Below, in pieces: positions 16,506 to 24,425 of a DNA stretch of 64,000 nucleotides. Origin of the DNA: Acinetobacter piscicola (lineage in GTDB: Bacteria > Pseudomonadota > Gammaproteobacteria > Pseudomonadales > Moraxellaceae); assembly GCF_002233755.1 (NCBI RefSeq), contig NZ_KZ268705.1, positions 62,001 to 126,000 of the forward strand. The letters run 5' to 3'. The position numbers were made by a program, and so were the translations under genes. Position 1 is the first letter of the stretch; each line of letters opens with the position of its first letter. Below the pieces are notes generated by a model. It was not told the origin of the DNA and made no database searches. It was given only the letters and a program-made list of their open reading frames with translations.

Positions 16506-17417
16506 TTAACTTTGTCGTGCCAATAAAAATCTTGAAATCTGGTCTAATTCTTGCGCACGATCACCAAAGTATTCTAAAGCTTTAAAAGCTTGATCATGTA
16601 ATTCTTGAGCATAGCTTCTGGCATTCTCTAAACCCATCAATGCAGGATAAGTAGATTTGTCGACTTGTTCATCTTTACCTGCCGTTTTTCCTAAAGATTC
16701 GGTATCTGAAACCACATCCAAAATATCATCTTGAACTTGGAAAGCTAAGCCAATGGCTTGCCCATATTGTCTCAATTGAGGAATCGCTTGATCAGTTCCT
16801 GCAAAAATTGTAACGGCAGACATCATAATTGCAGCCTGAATCAATGCACCCGTTTTATTACGGTGAATTTCTTCCAAATGCACTTGGTCAACATGCTTTC
16901 CTTCAGCTTGTAAATCTAAAACTTGGCCACAAACCATTTTTGAACTTGCTGTTGCCAAAATCTGCATTTGCTTGAGTACAATTCCTTGATCAACAGATTG
17001 TCCTTGATCAAATAAACGACTACCCAAAACTTCAAAAGCCATAGACTGGAGAATATCACCCGCAAGCAATGCTGTATCTTCACCATATGCAACATGGCAC
17101 GTTGGTTGCCCACGACGTAATAAATCATTGTCCATACAAGGCAGATCATCATGTGCCAATGAATAACAATGAATAAACTCAATTGCGACAGCAGCACGGC
17201 GAACCGCAGCAGAATTTGCATTATCGTGTTTTAAATGTGAAGTTGCATAACATAAAGCAGGTCGAACACGTTTGCCACCTAGCATCACTGTATGATGCAC
17301 AGCCGATTTCAAAGGTTCTGGTAATGAAAATGCATCCAAAGCAGTTTGTAAATCTTGCTGAATTTGTTGCTGAGCACGTTTTAAAATTTCTGCGTTTACA
17401 TTTGGAATAGAAGTCAC
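16506..17417 (-). CDS. ispA: Farnesyl (geranyl) diphosphate synthase
   Basis: This 303-aa class I trans-prenyltransferase condenses IPP with DMAPP/GPP to give farnesyl diphosphate for ubiquinone and undecaprenyl phosphate synthesis. The protein has LGGKRVRPAL, the first Asp-rich motif DDLPCMDND (about residues 93-101), KTGALIQAA, and the second Asp-rich motif QVQDDILD. Length is normal for IspA. The start is GTG at 17417 with GAGG five bases before it; no in-frame ATG is available nearby. It is not adjacent to dxs or xseB here and seems monocistronic. Confidence 0.93.
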   Translation of the reverse strand: MTSIPNVNAEILKRAQQQIQQDLQTALDAFSLPEPLKSAVHHTVMLGGKRVRPALCYATSHLKHDNANSAAVRRAAVAIEFIHCYSLAHDDLPCMDNDLLRRGQPTCHVAYGEDTALLAGDILQSMAFEVLGSRLFDQGQSVDQGIVLKQMQILATASSKMVCGQVLDLQAEGKHVDQVHLEEIHRNKTGALIQAAIMMSAVTIFAGTDQAIPQLRQYGQAIGLAFQVQDDILDVVSDTESLGKTAGKDEQVDKSTYPALMGLENARSYAQELHDQAFKALEYFGDRAQELDQISRFLLARQS

Positions 17418-17951
17418 ATCCGCCTCGATTTGTACGAATTTCTAGCATTCAATGGAAAATAAATTCTAGATAAATTGGTATATTTGATGAGTGCCAACAT
17501 TCTACTATGAGTCATCAAAATTCACACCCATTAATTCCAAAGCTAAAACATCGTAATAGTCGTTTAAACACCGTATTAGCGACTAAGTACATCAATTCCA
17601 AATATTGATTTAATTATTGTTAAACACTTCAAAACTTATTTATTTGAACCAAAAACATTCAACACACATCCCTATGTCACATCAGTCAAAAGAAATTTTA
17701 AAATTTATAAAAAAAAGTAATGTATCTATTCGGTATCCATTAATTATAATTTAATTGTATTGACTTCCCACATCATCAAACAAATCAAAAGCATGAATAT
17801 AAATAGAAAAAACCTTTGAAATATAAATAAGATATAAAGATTTAATTCCTACATATATCTACAAAAACATCTCCAATCAGCCTCATTGTAAGTCACATGA
17901 CATGTCATTGTTGTGTAGTCGAATCTTCGACAGTTAAATTTGAGAACAATT
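17418..17951. other. AT-rich intergenic region
   Basis: About 530 bases lie between ispA (minus) and the small gene at 17952 (plus). It must contain both promoters. No further gene, RNA or repeat was recognised. Confidence 0.35.
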
Positions 17952-18128
17952 ATGTTAGTTAATACAAACAGTCCACGAAAAAGTTCATTCAATAAATTTT
18001 CTATTAAAGCCAATGAAACTATTCCACATCCACGTGGCAACGACCAAAAACCTCAACCTGCTCCTGAAAGTACACCTAGTGTAGATGATGAAAAGAAATC
18101 TGATGAGAAAAAATCAGACCCAAAATAA
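17952..18128 (+). CDS. Small hydrophilic protein of unknown function
   Basis: This is a 58-aa open frame beginning MLVNTNSPRKSSFNK (an in-frame AUG-like start at 17940 is possible). The second half is Pro, Lys, Asp and Glu rich (PQPAPESTP, then repeated EKKSD/DEKKSD) and ends in DPK, so it is probably disordered. No domain is recognised. A good rho-independent terminator 30 bases downstream on the same strand supports that it is a real transcription unit rather than chance. Confidence 0.5.
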   Translation: MLVNTNSPRKSSFNKFSIKANETIPHPRGNDQKPQPAPESTPSVDDEKKSDEKKSDPK

Positions 18129-18157
18129 TCTACAACTCAATAACTAATTTTTAAACT

Positions 18158-18185
18158 AAAAACTCACTTTATGTGGGTTTTTCTT
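18158..18185 (+). terminator. Terminator after the small gene
   Basis: AAACTCAC and GTGGGTTT pair (with one G-T) around a short AT loop; five T follow. Confidence 0.75.
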
Positions 18186-18272
18186 TACAGGATAAACCCT
18201 ATTTTTAAACGATCAATCTTGATAAATAGAGCCGAAATCTAGCGAATAAAACCACTAAACAATTGAAATTGA

Positions 18273-19229
18273 TCACATTTTATCTTTTAAAACATGCAAT
18301 TCATTTTTACCTTGTATTTTCGCACGTCGTACCGCTTCATTAAGTTTCTGTACAACATCAAGATCAACCACACTATCCAATTGGTTTAAATGATAAACAC
18401 CTATTGATGCCGTTAAATATTCATCTGCTTTTTCAAAAATAATTTGTTGATCTGCTATCGTAAATTTTAATCTTTCAGCAAGGGTAATGACTGCCCATTC
18501 TGTTAAATTGGTAATGACAACAACAAAGCTTGCTGAATTTAATCTGAAAATCTTCGCTTCTGTATAAGCGATCGTTTCATTTAACAATGCCCCCAATTGA
18601 GAAAGAACTTCATCACCATTGGTATAACTATGCAACTGATTAAAGCGTTTAAAATCATCTAAATCAATTTTTAAAAAAGAGCAATCTTCTCTACTTTTTT
18701 TCTGGAACAACTCATTTACATAGTAATCAAATGCCATTTTATTCTGTAGCCCAGTCACAAAATCTAAGTACAGATGATCATGTAATTTTTGATTATTGAA
18801 TAACAAAACATTTTCACGACGTTTTAATCGTGTCACATCTGAGCACACCAACATAATCATTTCTACATGATTGTTTTGATCATGCATCGGTTTGAAATAA
18901 GACAGATAAAACTTTCCTTTTACATAAAATACTTGCTCAGAATAATGTAGATTATGTTCAAAAGCATGCAGTGCTTCTTGAAATTGAGCATGAACAACAG
19001 AGGAAAATGTATTTAATAATTTATCAAAAAGATATAAAGCATCACTTTCATAAATATCTGAAAATTTTTGATTCACGCCTAAAAAACGAGAGTTTCTATC
19101 AAATATAGCGATAGGTAATGGGAATTGAGAAATGAAAGAAACCAAATGCAATTTGTCTGATTGCTTCAAAAAATCGATAACATTTATATTATCAATAGCT
19201 TGTTTGATTTTTGTATATTCCTCTTCCAT
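18273..19229 (-). CDS. PAS-GGDEF protein with degenerate GGDEF motif
   Basis: This is a 318-aa protein with an N-terminal PAS-like sensor (FPLPIAIFDRNSRFLGVNQKF) and a C-terminal GGDEF domain (LDFVTGLQNKMAFDYYV, FLKIDLDDFKRFNQ, YTNGDEVLSQLG). The catalytic loop that should read R-x-GGDEF is RLNSASFVVV, so the GG(D/E)EF signature is absent. It is unlikely to make cyclic di-GMP and may bind a nucleotide or act as a regulator. I chose ATG 19229 because GAGGT lies five bases upstream; an upstream GTG at 19268 has no site. It is not in an operon. Confidence 0.8.
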   Translation of the reverse strand: MEEEYTKIKQAIDNINVIDFLKQSDKLHLVSFISQFPLPIAIFDRNSRFLGVNQKFSDIYESDALYLFDKLLNTFSSVVHAQFQEALHAFEHNLHYSEQVFYVKGKFYLSYFKPMHDQNNHVEMIMLVCSDVTRLKRRENVLLFNNQKLHDHLYLDFVTGLQNKMAFDYYVNELFQKKSREDCSFLKIDLDDFKRFNQLHSYTNGDEVLSQLGALLNETIAYTEAKIFRLNSASFVVVITNLTEWAVITLAERLKFTIADQQIIFEKADEYLTASIGVYHLNQLDSVVDLDVVQKLNEAVRRAKIQGKNELHVLKDKM

Positions 19230-19268
19230 AGACGACCTCAGATTTATAACATTTCTAATCTCATTCAC

Positions 19269-19625
19269 TTTTCAAATGAAATGATCAATGAACTCAATAA
19301 TTAGATTAAAAATTAACTCATGCCTATTTTTTTTATAAAGTTAAATTTAAATCGGTATAATCGGATATCATTTTCAAAATACATCTTACAACAACCTAAA
19401 TAATTGATATAAAACAATTTATCTTAAAAAATAACCTTAAAATTACACCCTTTTTATTAGACGCGGTAGGATACCCCAATTAAGCCTACAATCATTTTTT
19501 ATGCGTACTTCTTTAGCTTTAAAATGATTTTAGTCATGATCTAATGCAGTAGTAAATTTCCGAGCTATTTTGCCACATATAAATCAAAAAAAATACATAA
19601 CATGATGAAATTCACATTAATAACA
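19269..19625. other. Non-coding AT-rich region
   Basis: About 350 bases contain the promoter of the PAS-GGDEF gene. No gene or clear structure was seen before the terminator that begins at 19626. Confidence 0.35.
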
Positions 19626-19663
19626 AAAAAACCTTGTAATCTGAACTGAATCACAAGGTTTTT
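19626..19663 (-). terminator. Terminator downstream of prpF (possibly bidirectional)
   Basis: AAAAACCTTGT (19627-19637) and ACAAGGTTTTT (19653-19663) are exact complements, giving a T run on either strand. prpF ends 75 bases away on the minus strand. Confidence 0.8.
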
Positions 19664-19737
19664 ATGTTCTGAAAATTTAGACTTATATTCATGCATATCT
19701 CAAATATTTATTCAGTTGGAATATAAGTCTATTGCAC

Positions 19738-20925
19738 TTAAAAACTGTCTGCAGGAACTCTAACCCAACCTTCCATCAGAACACGAGCACTACGACTCAT
19801 AATGGCTTTTTTGACTACCCATTGACCATTTTCATTCAAAGCTTCAGCACCTACCCTTAAGGTACCCGATGGATGACCAAACCGTACAGCTTCACGCACG
19901 CCACCACCTGCGGCAAGGTTTACTAAAGTGTTTGGAATCGCTGCTGCAGTTCCAATAGCAACGGCTGCTGTACCCATCATGGCGTGATGCAATTTCCCCA
20001 TAGATAATGCACGTACCAATAGGTCTGTATCTTCTTCACCAACCTGCTTACCACTTGAAGATGTGTAGGCTTTTGACTTAGATACAAATGCAACTTTAGG
20101 CGTATGTTGACGTCCAGCTGCTTCGCTTACATCTTGGATCAACCCCATTTTCACAGCCCCATAAGCACGAATTTTTTCAAAACGGGCTAATGCTGTTACG
20201 TCACTATTAATATCATCTTGTAATTCTGTACCTTGATAACCCATATCTTCTGCATTTAAGAAAATGGTTGGAATACCTGCATTGATCAATGTGACTTGAA
20301 AACTTCCAATATCAGGCACATCAAGTGTGTCAACAACATTTCCTGTTGGGAACATCGCGCCCCCATCCTCTCCATCATCGGCTGGATCTAAAAACTCAAT
20401 TTGAACTTCTGCCGCAGGAAAAGTGACACCATCAAGTTCAAAATCACCTGTTTCTTGCACTTGACCATTGTTGATAGGAACATGAGCAATAATGGTTTTT
20501 TTTATGTTGACTTGCCAAATACGAACCGTACAGATGCCATTCTCAGGGATACGGTCTTGAGCAACCAATCCATTACTAATTGCAAATGATCCTACGGCTG
20601 CTGTTAAATTACCGCAATTCCCGCTCCAATCTACAAATGCTTTATCAATAGAAACTTGTCCAAAAAGATAATCTACATCATGATTGGGTTGTGTACTTTT
20701 AGCTAGAATGACCGTTTTACTGGTACTTGATGTTGCCCCCCCCATACCATCAATTTGCTTTCCGTAAGGATCTGGACTACCAATCACACGAAGCAATAAT
20801 TGATCTCTCGCAACACCTGCAATTTGTGCACGTTCAGGTAAATCATCTACTTTAAAGAAGACACCTTTACTCGTACCACCACGCATATAAGTTGCAGGGA
20901 TTTTGATCTGTGGTGCAAAACTCAT
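19738..20925 (-). CDS. prpF: 2-methylaconitate cis-trans isomerase PrpF
   Basis: This is a 395-aa PrpF family isomerase (diaminopimelate epimerase fold) that, with AcnD, feeds the methylcitrate cycle for propionate. Key stretches are IPATYMRGGTSKGVFF at the N-terminus, IDGMGGATSSTSKT, VDWSGNCGNLTAAVG (the active-site Cys loop), and HPSGTLRVGAE near the end. I chose ATG 20925 because AAAGGA lies nine bases upstream; the ATG three codons earlier directly touches that site. No other prp gene is adjacent, so it could serve another 4-oxalomesaconate-type isomerisation. It is divergent from aroP. Confidence 0.88.
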   Translation of the reverse strand: MSFAPQIKIPATYMRGGTSKGVFFKVDDLPERAQIAGVARDQLLLRVIGSPDPYGKQIDGMGGATSSTSKTVILAKSTQPNHDVDYLFGQVSIDKAFVDWSGNCGNLTAAVGSFAISNGLVAQDRIPENGICTVRIWQVNIKKTIIAHVPINNGQVQETGDFELDGVTFPAAEVQIEFLDPADDGEDGGAMFPTGNVVDTLDVPDIGSFQVTLINAGIPTIFLNAEDMGYQGTELQDDINSDVTALARFEKIRAYGAVKMGLIQDVSEAAGRQHTPKVAFVSKSKAYTSSSGKQVGEEDTDLLVRALSMGKLHHAMMGTAAVAIGTAAAIPNTLVNLAAGGGVREAVRFGHPSGTLRVGAEALNENGQWVVKKAIMSRSARVLMEGWVRVPADSF

Positions 20926-21241
20926 CTTATACATTCCTTTCGTTTATCATTGTTGCAACAAAATAATGAACCATCATTCAGTTTTATATTACCCTTTTTT
21001 TTGACAAAAATATCTATTGATGCACTTAAGTCTTAAATATTTTTATATCGAGGTGAAATATTGTTCAGTTTGATTTAAAATTTAAACAATAATAAATAAT
21101 TTATTTTGTTGAAAATAAAATAGATTATTCAATAATTTTTTTTTTGACTTTGCAGTTCGCTTACATAAATCTCTCGTCTACTAGGTTTACAGTTACCAAT
21201 CAATTACAATAATTAAATTCGAATAAATAGAGCCGAAAAAA
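20926..21241. promoter_or_regulatory. Divergent promoter region prpF / aroP
   Basis: About 315 very AT-rich bases separate the two divergent genes. I see no clear operator. The string AATAGAGCCGAAA just before the aroP start also occurs upstream of 18240. Confidence 0.4.
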
Positions 21242-22600
21242 TTGAGCAACGAGTCTACACAATTACATCGTGGACTTAAAAATAGACACATTCAATTGAT
21301 AGCCATGGGTGGCGCGATTGGTACAGGATTATTTTTAGGTTCAGCACAGGTCATACAATCTGCAGGCCCATCCATTATTTTAGGTTATGCAATTGGTGGT
21401 TTAATTGCATTCTTAATTATGCGTCAATTGGGTGAAATGATTGTTGAAGAGCCTGTGGCAGGTTCATTTAGCCATTTTGCCAATAAATATTGGGGGAAAT
21501 TTCCAGGATTCTTAGCGGGTTGGAATTATTGGATTTTGTATATTTTGGTGGCAATGACCGAGCTAACAGCCGTAGCTAAATATATTAATTATTGGTGGCC
21601 TCATATCCCTGCTTGGATTTCGGTACTATTTTTCTTTGTAGTCATCACGATTGTTAATTTAGCCAATGTTAAATTTTATGGTGAATCAGAATTTTGGTTA
21701 TCTATAATCAAAGTTGCAGCCGTTGTTTCAATGATTGTTTTTGGCTTATATCTATTATTAACAGCCGATGCTGGTTCAACAGCGTCGTTTAGCAACCTTT
21801 GGGCGCATGGTGGATTCTTCCCTCATGGCTTTGATGGGTTGTTTTACATGCTTGCATTTTTAATGTTCGCTTTTGGCGGCATTGAATTGATTGGTATGGC
21901 GGCAGCTGAAGCTGAGAATCCAGAAAAAACTATCCCTAAAGCGATCAACCAAGTTGTTTTCCGTATTCTTATTTTTTATGTGGGTTCATTAATCATCCTT
22001 TTATCACTTGTGCCTTGGAATCAATTAGATCTAGGCGGTTTAGATAAAAGCCCTTTTGTTATGATTTTTAGTCAATTGGGAATTGGTTGGGCAGCACATT
22101 TACTAAACTTCATTATCTTAACAGCAGCGCTTTCTGTATATAACAGTGGGATGTATGCCAATAGCCGTATGTTATTTGGTCTAGCTCAACAAGGTAATGC
22201 ACCTAAAGTTTTCGCTCAAGTGAATAAGCAAGGTGTTCCGATCCCAGCGGTATTGTTCTCTGCATTGCTTATTTTTGGCTGTGTATTGTTAAACTATTTT
22301 GTTCCTGAAGATGCTTTAAGTCACCTCATGTATGTCGTGGTCGGTGCTTTAGTTTTAAACTGGGCAATGATCAGTTTGACTCACCTTAAATTTAAGCAAG
22401 CAATGCAAAAAGCGGGTAAGCTGACTAAATTCCCTGCGCTTTGGTCTCCAATTAGCAACTATTTAGTATTGTTATTCATTTTAACTGTACTTTATATTAT
22501 GTGGATGCAAGGCTTTAAAGAGTCTGTCATCATGATTCCTGTATGGATCGTTGTCATGGCACTTTTATTTAAAATGCTCAATTCCAAAAAATCAAATTAG
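21242..22600 (+). CDS. aroP: Aromatic amino acid permease AroP-like
   Basis: This is a 452-aa amino acid/polyamine/organocation family permease with twelve membrane helices. The segments GLKNRHIQLIAMGGAIGTGL, LGEMIVEEPVAGSFSHFA, GWNYWILYILVAMTELTAV, ALSVYNSGMYANSRMLFGLA and the LAQQGNAPK loop closely follow E. coli AroP, a proton-coupled importer of Phe, Tyr and Trp. The only plausible start is TTG at 21242 (the next ATG is inside the first helix), so expression may be modest. A terminator follows. Substrate among aromatic amino acids is by similarity from memory. Confidence 0.87.
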   Translation: MSNESTQLHRGLKNRHIQLIAMGGAIGTGLFLGSAQVIQSAGPSIILGYAIGGLIAFLIMRQLGEMIVEEPVAGSFSHFANKYWGKFPGFLAGWNYWILYILVAMTELTAVAKYINYWWPHIPAWISVLFFFVVITIVNLANVKFYGESEFWLSIIKVAAVVSMIVFGLYLLLTADAGSTASFSNLWAHGGFFPHGFDGLFYMLAFLMFAFGGIELIGMAAAEAENPEKTIPKAINQVVFRILIFYVGSLIILLSLVPWNQLDLGGLDKSPFVMIFSQLGIGWAAHLLNFIILTAALSVYNSGMYANSRMLFGLAQQGNAPKVFAQVNKQGVPIPAVLFSALLIFGCVLLNYFVPEDALSHLMYVVVGALVLNWAMISLTHLKFKQAMQKAGKLTKFPALWSPISNYLVLLFILTVLYIMWMQGFKESVIMIPVWIVVMALLFKMLNSKKSN

Positions 22601-22632
22601 TTCATTCAGAATATAATTTGATCTTAATTTTA

Positions 22633-22664
22633 AAAAGCTATTATTTCGATAATAGCTTTTTTTT
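22633..22664 (+). terminator. Terminator of aroP
   Basis: AAAGCTATTAT and ATAATAGCTTT form a perfect stem with a TTCG tetraloop and a run of eight T. Confidence 0.93.
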
Positions 22665-22696
22665 CATAGGTATATACGGTAAATTACTTGCCTATT

Positions 22697-22772
22697 GCGC
22701 CCTTAGCTTAACTGGATAGAGCAGTTGCCTCCTAAGCGACCGACGTGGGTTCGAGTCCCGCAGAGCGCACCA
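22697..22772 (+). tRNA. tRNA-Arg (anticodon CCU), attB target of the island
   Basis: This is a 76-nt cloverleaf including encoded CCA. The D arm is GCTTAACTGGATAGAGC, the anticodon stem is GTTGC/GCGAC with loop CTCCTAA, so the anticodon is CCT and reads AGG. The T arm is GTGGG-TTCGAGT-CCCGC. The acceptor stem GCGCCCT/AGAGCGC has one C-A mismatch at pair 5-68. The 3' end from 22749 onward is repeated at 44682 because an integrative element inserted here. Confidence 0.95.
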
Positions 22773-22775
22773 TTT
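22749..22775 (+). repeat. attL core (27 bp)
   Basis: It begins GTTCGAGTCCCGCAGAGCGC and ends at CATTT. It covers the T loop, acceptor 3' strand and CCA of the tRNA and is identical to 44682-44708. Confidence 0.95.
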
Positions 22776-22890
22776 TATGGTTTATTTTGATCTACAGCAC
22801 TCCAAACCTACAATAAAAATACATATAATTCAACAAAATAAGAAAGATAAAGTCTAAATTAATCTTATAAATTCTCTTGTGAGCTAATAT

Positions 22891-22948
22891 TTTTTACAGT
22901 ATAAATTACAGTACAAACTTTTATACGCAAAACTGTGTACTGTAAAAA
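22891..22948. promoter_or_regulatory. Inverted/repeated ACAGTA sites in front of the integrase
   Basis: TTTTTACAGTA (22891-22901) is inverted as TACTGTAAAAA (22938-22948, its last A being the start codon A), with an extra ACAGTAC at 22908-22914. They fit arm-type integrase sites or an autoregulatory operator. Related TTTTTTACGGTA and GCGGTAAAA sites lie inside the other end of the island. Confidence 0.6.
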
Positions 22949-24165
22949 TGCCAAAAATAGTCAAAAGCCTTACTGATAGTAAGATCAAAAGCCTTAAAGC
23001 TGATCCAAACAAGCACCAACGAATTTCAGATGGTTTAGGTCTTTATTTGTTCATTCACAAAAATGGCTATAAATATTGGAAATTTGACTATAGTCGTCCA
23101 TACACTAAAAAGCGCAATACCATTAGTTTTGGTATATACCCAACAACTAGCCTCGCTGAAGCACGACTTAAAAGAGATGAAGCCCGTACCCTTCTCTCTC
23201 AAAATATCGACCCACATGTTGAAAAGCTTAGAATTGAGAATGAGATATTAAATACGAATAATAATACTTTTCAAAATATTGCACATGAATGGATGGCAAA
23301 GCAAGACTTCGCGGAATCAACAGTTAAAGGGCAACAACGCTTATTAGAAGTAATCAATCAGCATATTGGTAAAATTCCAGTACATGAAATTAAAGCCATG
23401 GACATACTGAAAGTTTGTCGAATTTATGAAAAAGAAGAAAAATTAGAAACAGCTAAAAAAGTCAAAGTGAAATGCGGTCAAATCCTTAGATATTCGGTTT
23501 CTATTGGCCTTTGCGAGCGTGATGTTACTCAAGATTTAAAAGGAGCGATCTCACCTCCCAAAGTTACACATATGGCAGCTTTGGTAGAACCAAAAGATTT
23601 TGCCTTGCTCTTGCAAGACATTGATCATTATGAGGGTTCTGTCATCACACGATATGCTCTACGCATTGCACCATTAGTTTTTGTTCGCCCAGGCGAATTA
23701 AGACAAGCTAAGTGGCAAGATGTCGACCTTCAAAAAGGTTTGTGGAGTTATACGCCCCCAAAAACTAAATCAAAGACAGGAGTTCAGCATATTGTCCCGT
23801 TATCTACACAAGTGATCCATTTACTTTCTGAACTTGCTCAAATAACAAAAGCTAAAAGTGAATATGTATTCCCAGCAACGACGTCCAACTTAAAACCGAT
23901 GTCAGAAAATACTATCAATCAAGCTTTGCGTCGCTTAGGCTATACCAGTGAGCAAGCCTGTGGACATGGCTTCCGCGCTTCTGCACGTACAATATTAGAA
24001 GAAGTTTTAGAATTTCCGATTGAATTGATTGAGCAACAGCTTGCCCATCAGGTAAAAGATATGCATGGTCGTGCTTATAACCGTACTAAGCATTTAGAGA
24101 AGAGAAAAGAGATGATGCAGCGATGGGCTGATTATTGTGATGGGCTAAAAGCTCAATTAATCTAG
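22948..24165 (+). CDS. int: Tyrosine recombinase (P4-type integrase)
   Basis: This 405-aa site-specific integrase inserts the island into tRNA-Arg. The N-terminal arm-binding domain (DUF4102 type) contains LTDSKIKSLKADP and DGLGLYLFIHKNGYKYW. The catalytic domain shows the R-H-R-H-Y set: R247 in FVRPGELRQAKW, H340 and R343 in HGFRASART, H367 in LAHQVKD and nucleophile Y377 in GRAYNRT. Length is standard. It lies 170 bases from the tRNA and reads away from it. Its promoter contains repeated ACAGTA sites, one overlapping the start codon, which suggests autoregulation. Confidence 0.95.
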   Translation: MPKIVKSLTDSKIKSLKADPNKHQRISDGLGLYLFIHKNGYKYWKFDYSRPYTKKRNTISFGIYPTTSLAEARLKRDEARTLLSQNIDPHVEKLRIENEILNTNNNTFQNIAHEWMAKQDFAESTVKGQQRLLEVINQHIGKIPVHEIKAMDILKVCRIYEKEEKLETAKKVKVKCGQILRYSVSIGLCERDVTQDLKGAISPPKVTHMAALVEPKDFALLLQDIDHYEGSVITRYALRIAPLVFVRPGELRQAKWQDVDLQKGLWSYTPPKTKSKTGVQHIVPLSTQVIHLLSELAQITKAKSEYVFPATTSNLKPMSENTINQALRRLGYTSEQACGHGFRASARTILEEVLEFPIELIEQQLAHQVKDMHGRAYNRTKHLEKRKEMMQRWADYCDGLKAQLI

Positions 24166-24182
24166 CAAAAATTATTTTAAAG

Positions 24183-24207
24183 GAGTTGAGCCGAAATGAC
24201 TCAACTC
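24183..24207 (+). terminator. Hairpin after the integrase
   Basis: GAGTTGAG (24183-24190) and CTCAACTC (24200-24207) are perfect complements around CCGAAATGA; a short T/C-rich stretch follows. The loop motif GCCGA-ATGACTCAA recurs in the hairpin at 39354-39381. Confidence 0.6.
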
Positions 24208-24209
24208 TT

Positions 24210-24238
24210 CTGTCTCCTATAGAACCAGTAATGTTCAG
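24210..24238 (+). repeat. Left copy of 29-bp repeat flanking the R-M/OLD operon
   Basis: It begins CTGTCTCCTATAGAACCAGT and ends GTTCAG. It matches 31595-31623 at 25 of 29 positions in the same orientation; the two copies bracket the restriction-modification/OLD operon. Confidence 0.75.
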
Positions 24239-24334
24239 GTCTAGATTTGTATGCCTATTTAACTGACGTACTTACAAGATTACTGACTAATAAAATGAAA
24301 GATATCGAAAAATTACTACCACATAAATGGAACC

Positions 24335-24352
24335 CCACTTGAATTCAAGTGG
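24335..24352. repeat. Perfect 18-bp palindrome
   Basis: CCACTTGAATTCAAGTGG is fully self-complementary, extended by C and G runs on its two sides (CCCC before, TGGGG after). It lies between the integrase and the OLD gene terminator. Role unknown. Confidence 0.7.
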
Positions 24353-24371
24353 TGGGGCAGCGGATGCTTAC

Positions 24372-24418
24372 AAATAAATTAATAGATTCATCATTATTAT
24401 TGATGATGAATCTATTAA
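24372..24418 (-). terminator. Terminator of the R-M/OLD operon
   Basis: TTAATAGATTCATCAT (24379-24394) and ATGATGAATCTATTAA (24403-24418) are exact 16-base complements with an 8-base loop. On the minus strand an AT-rich tract follows. It lies 8 bases beyond the OLD gene stop. Confidence 0.8.
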
Positions 24419-24425
24419 GCTAAAA

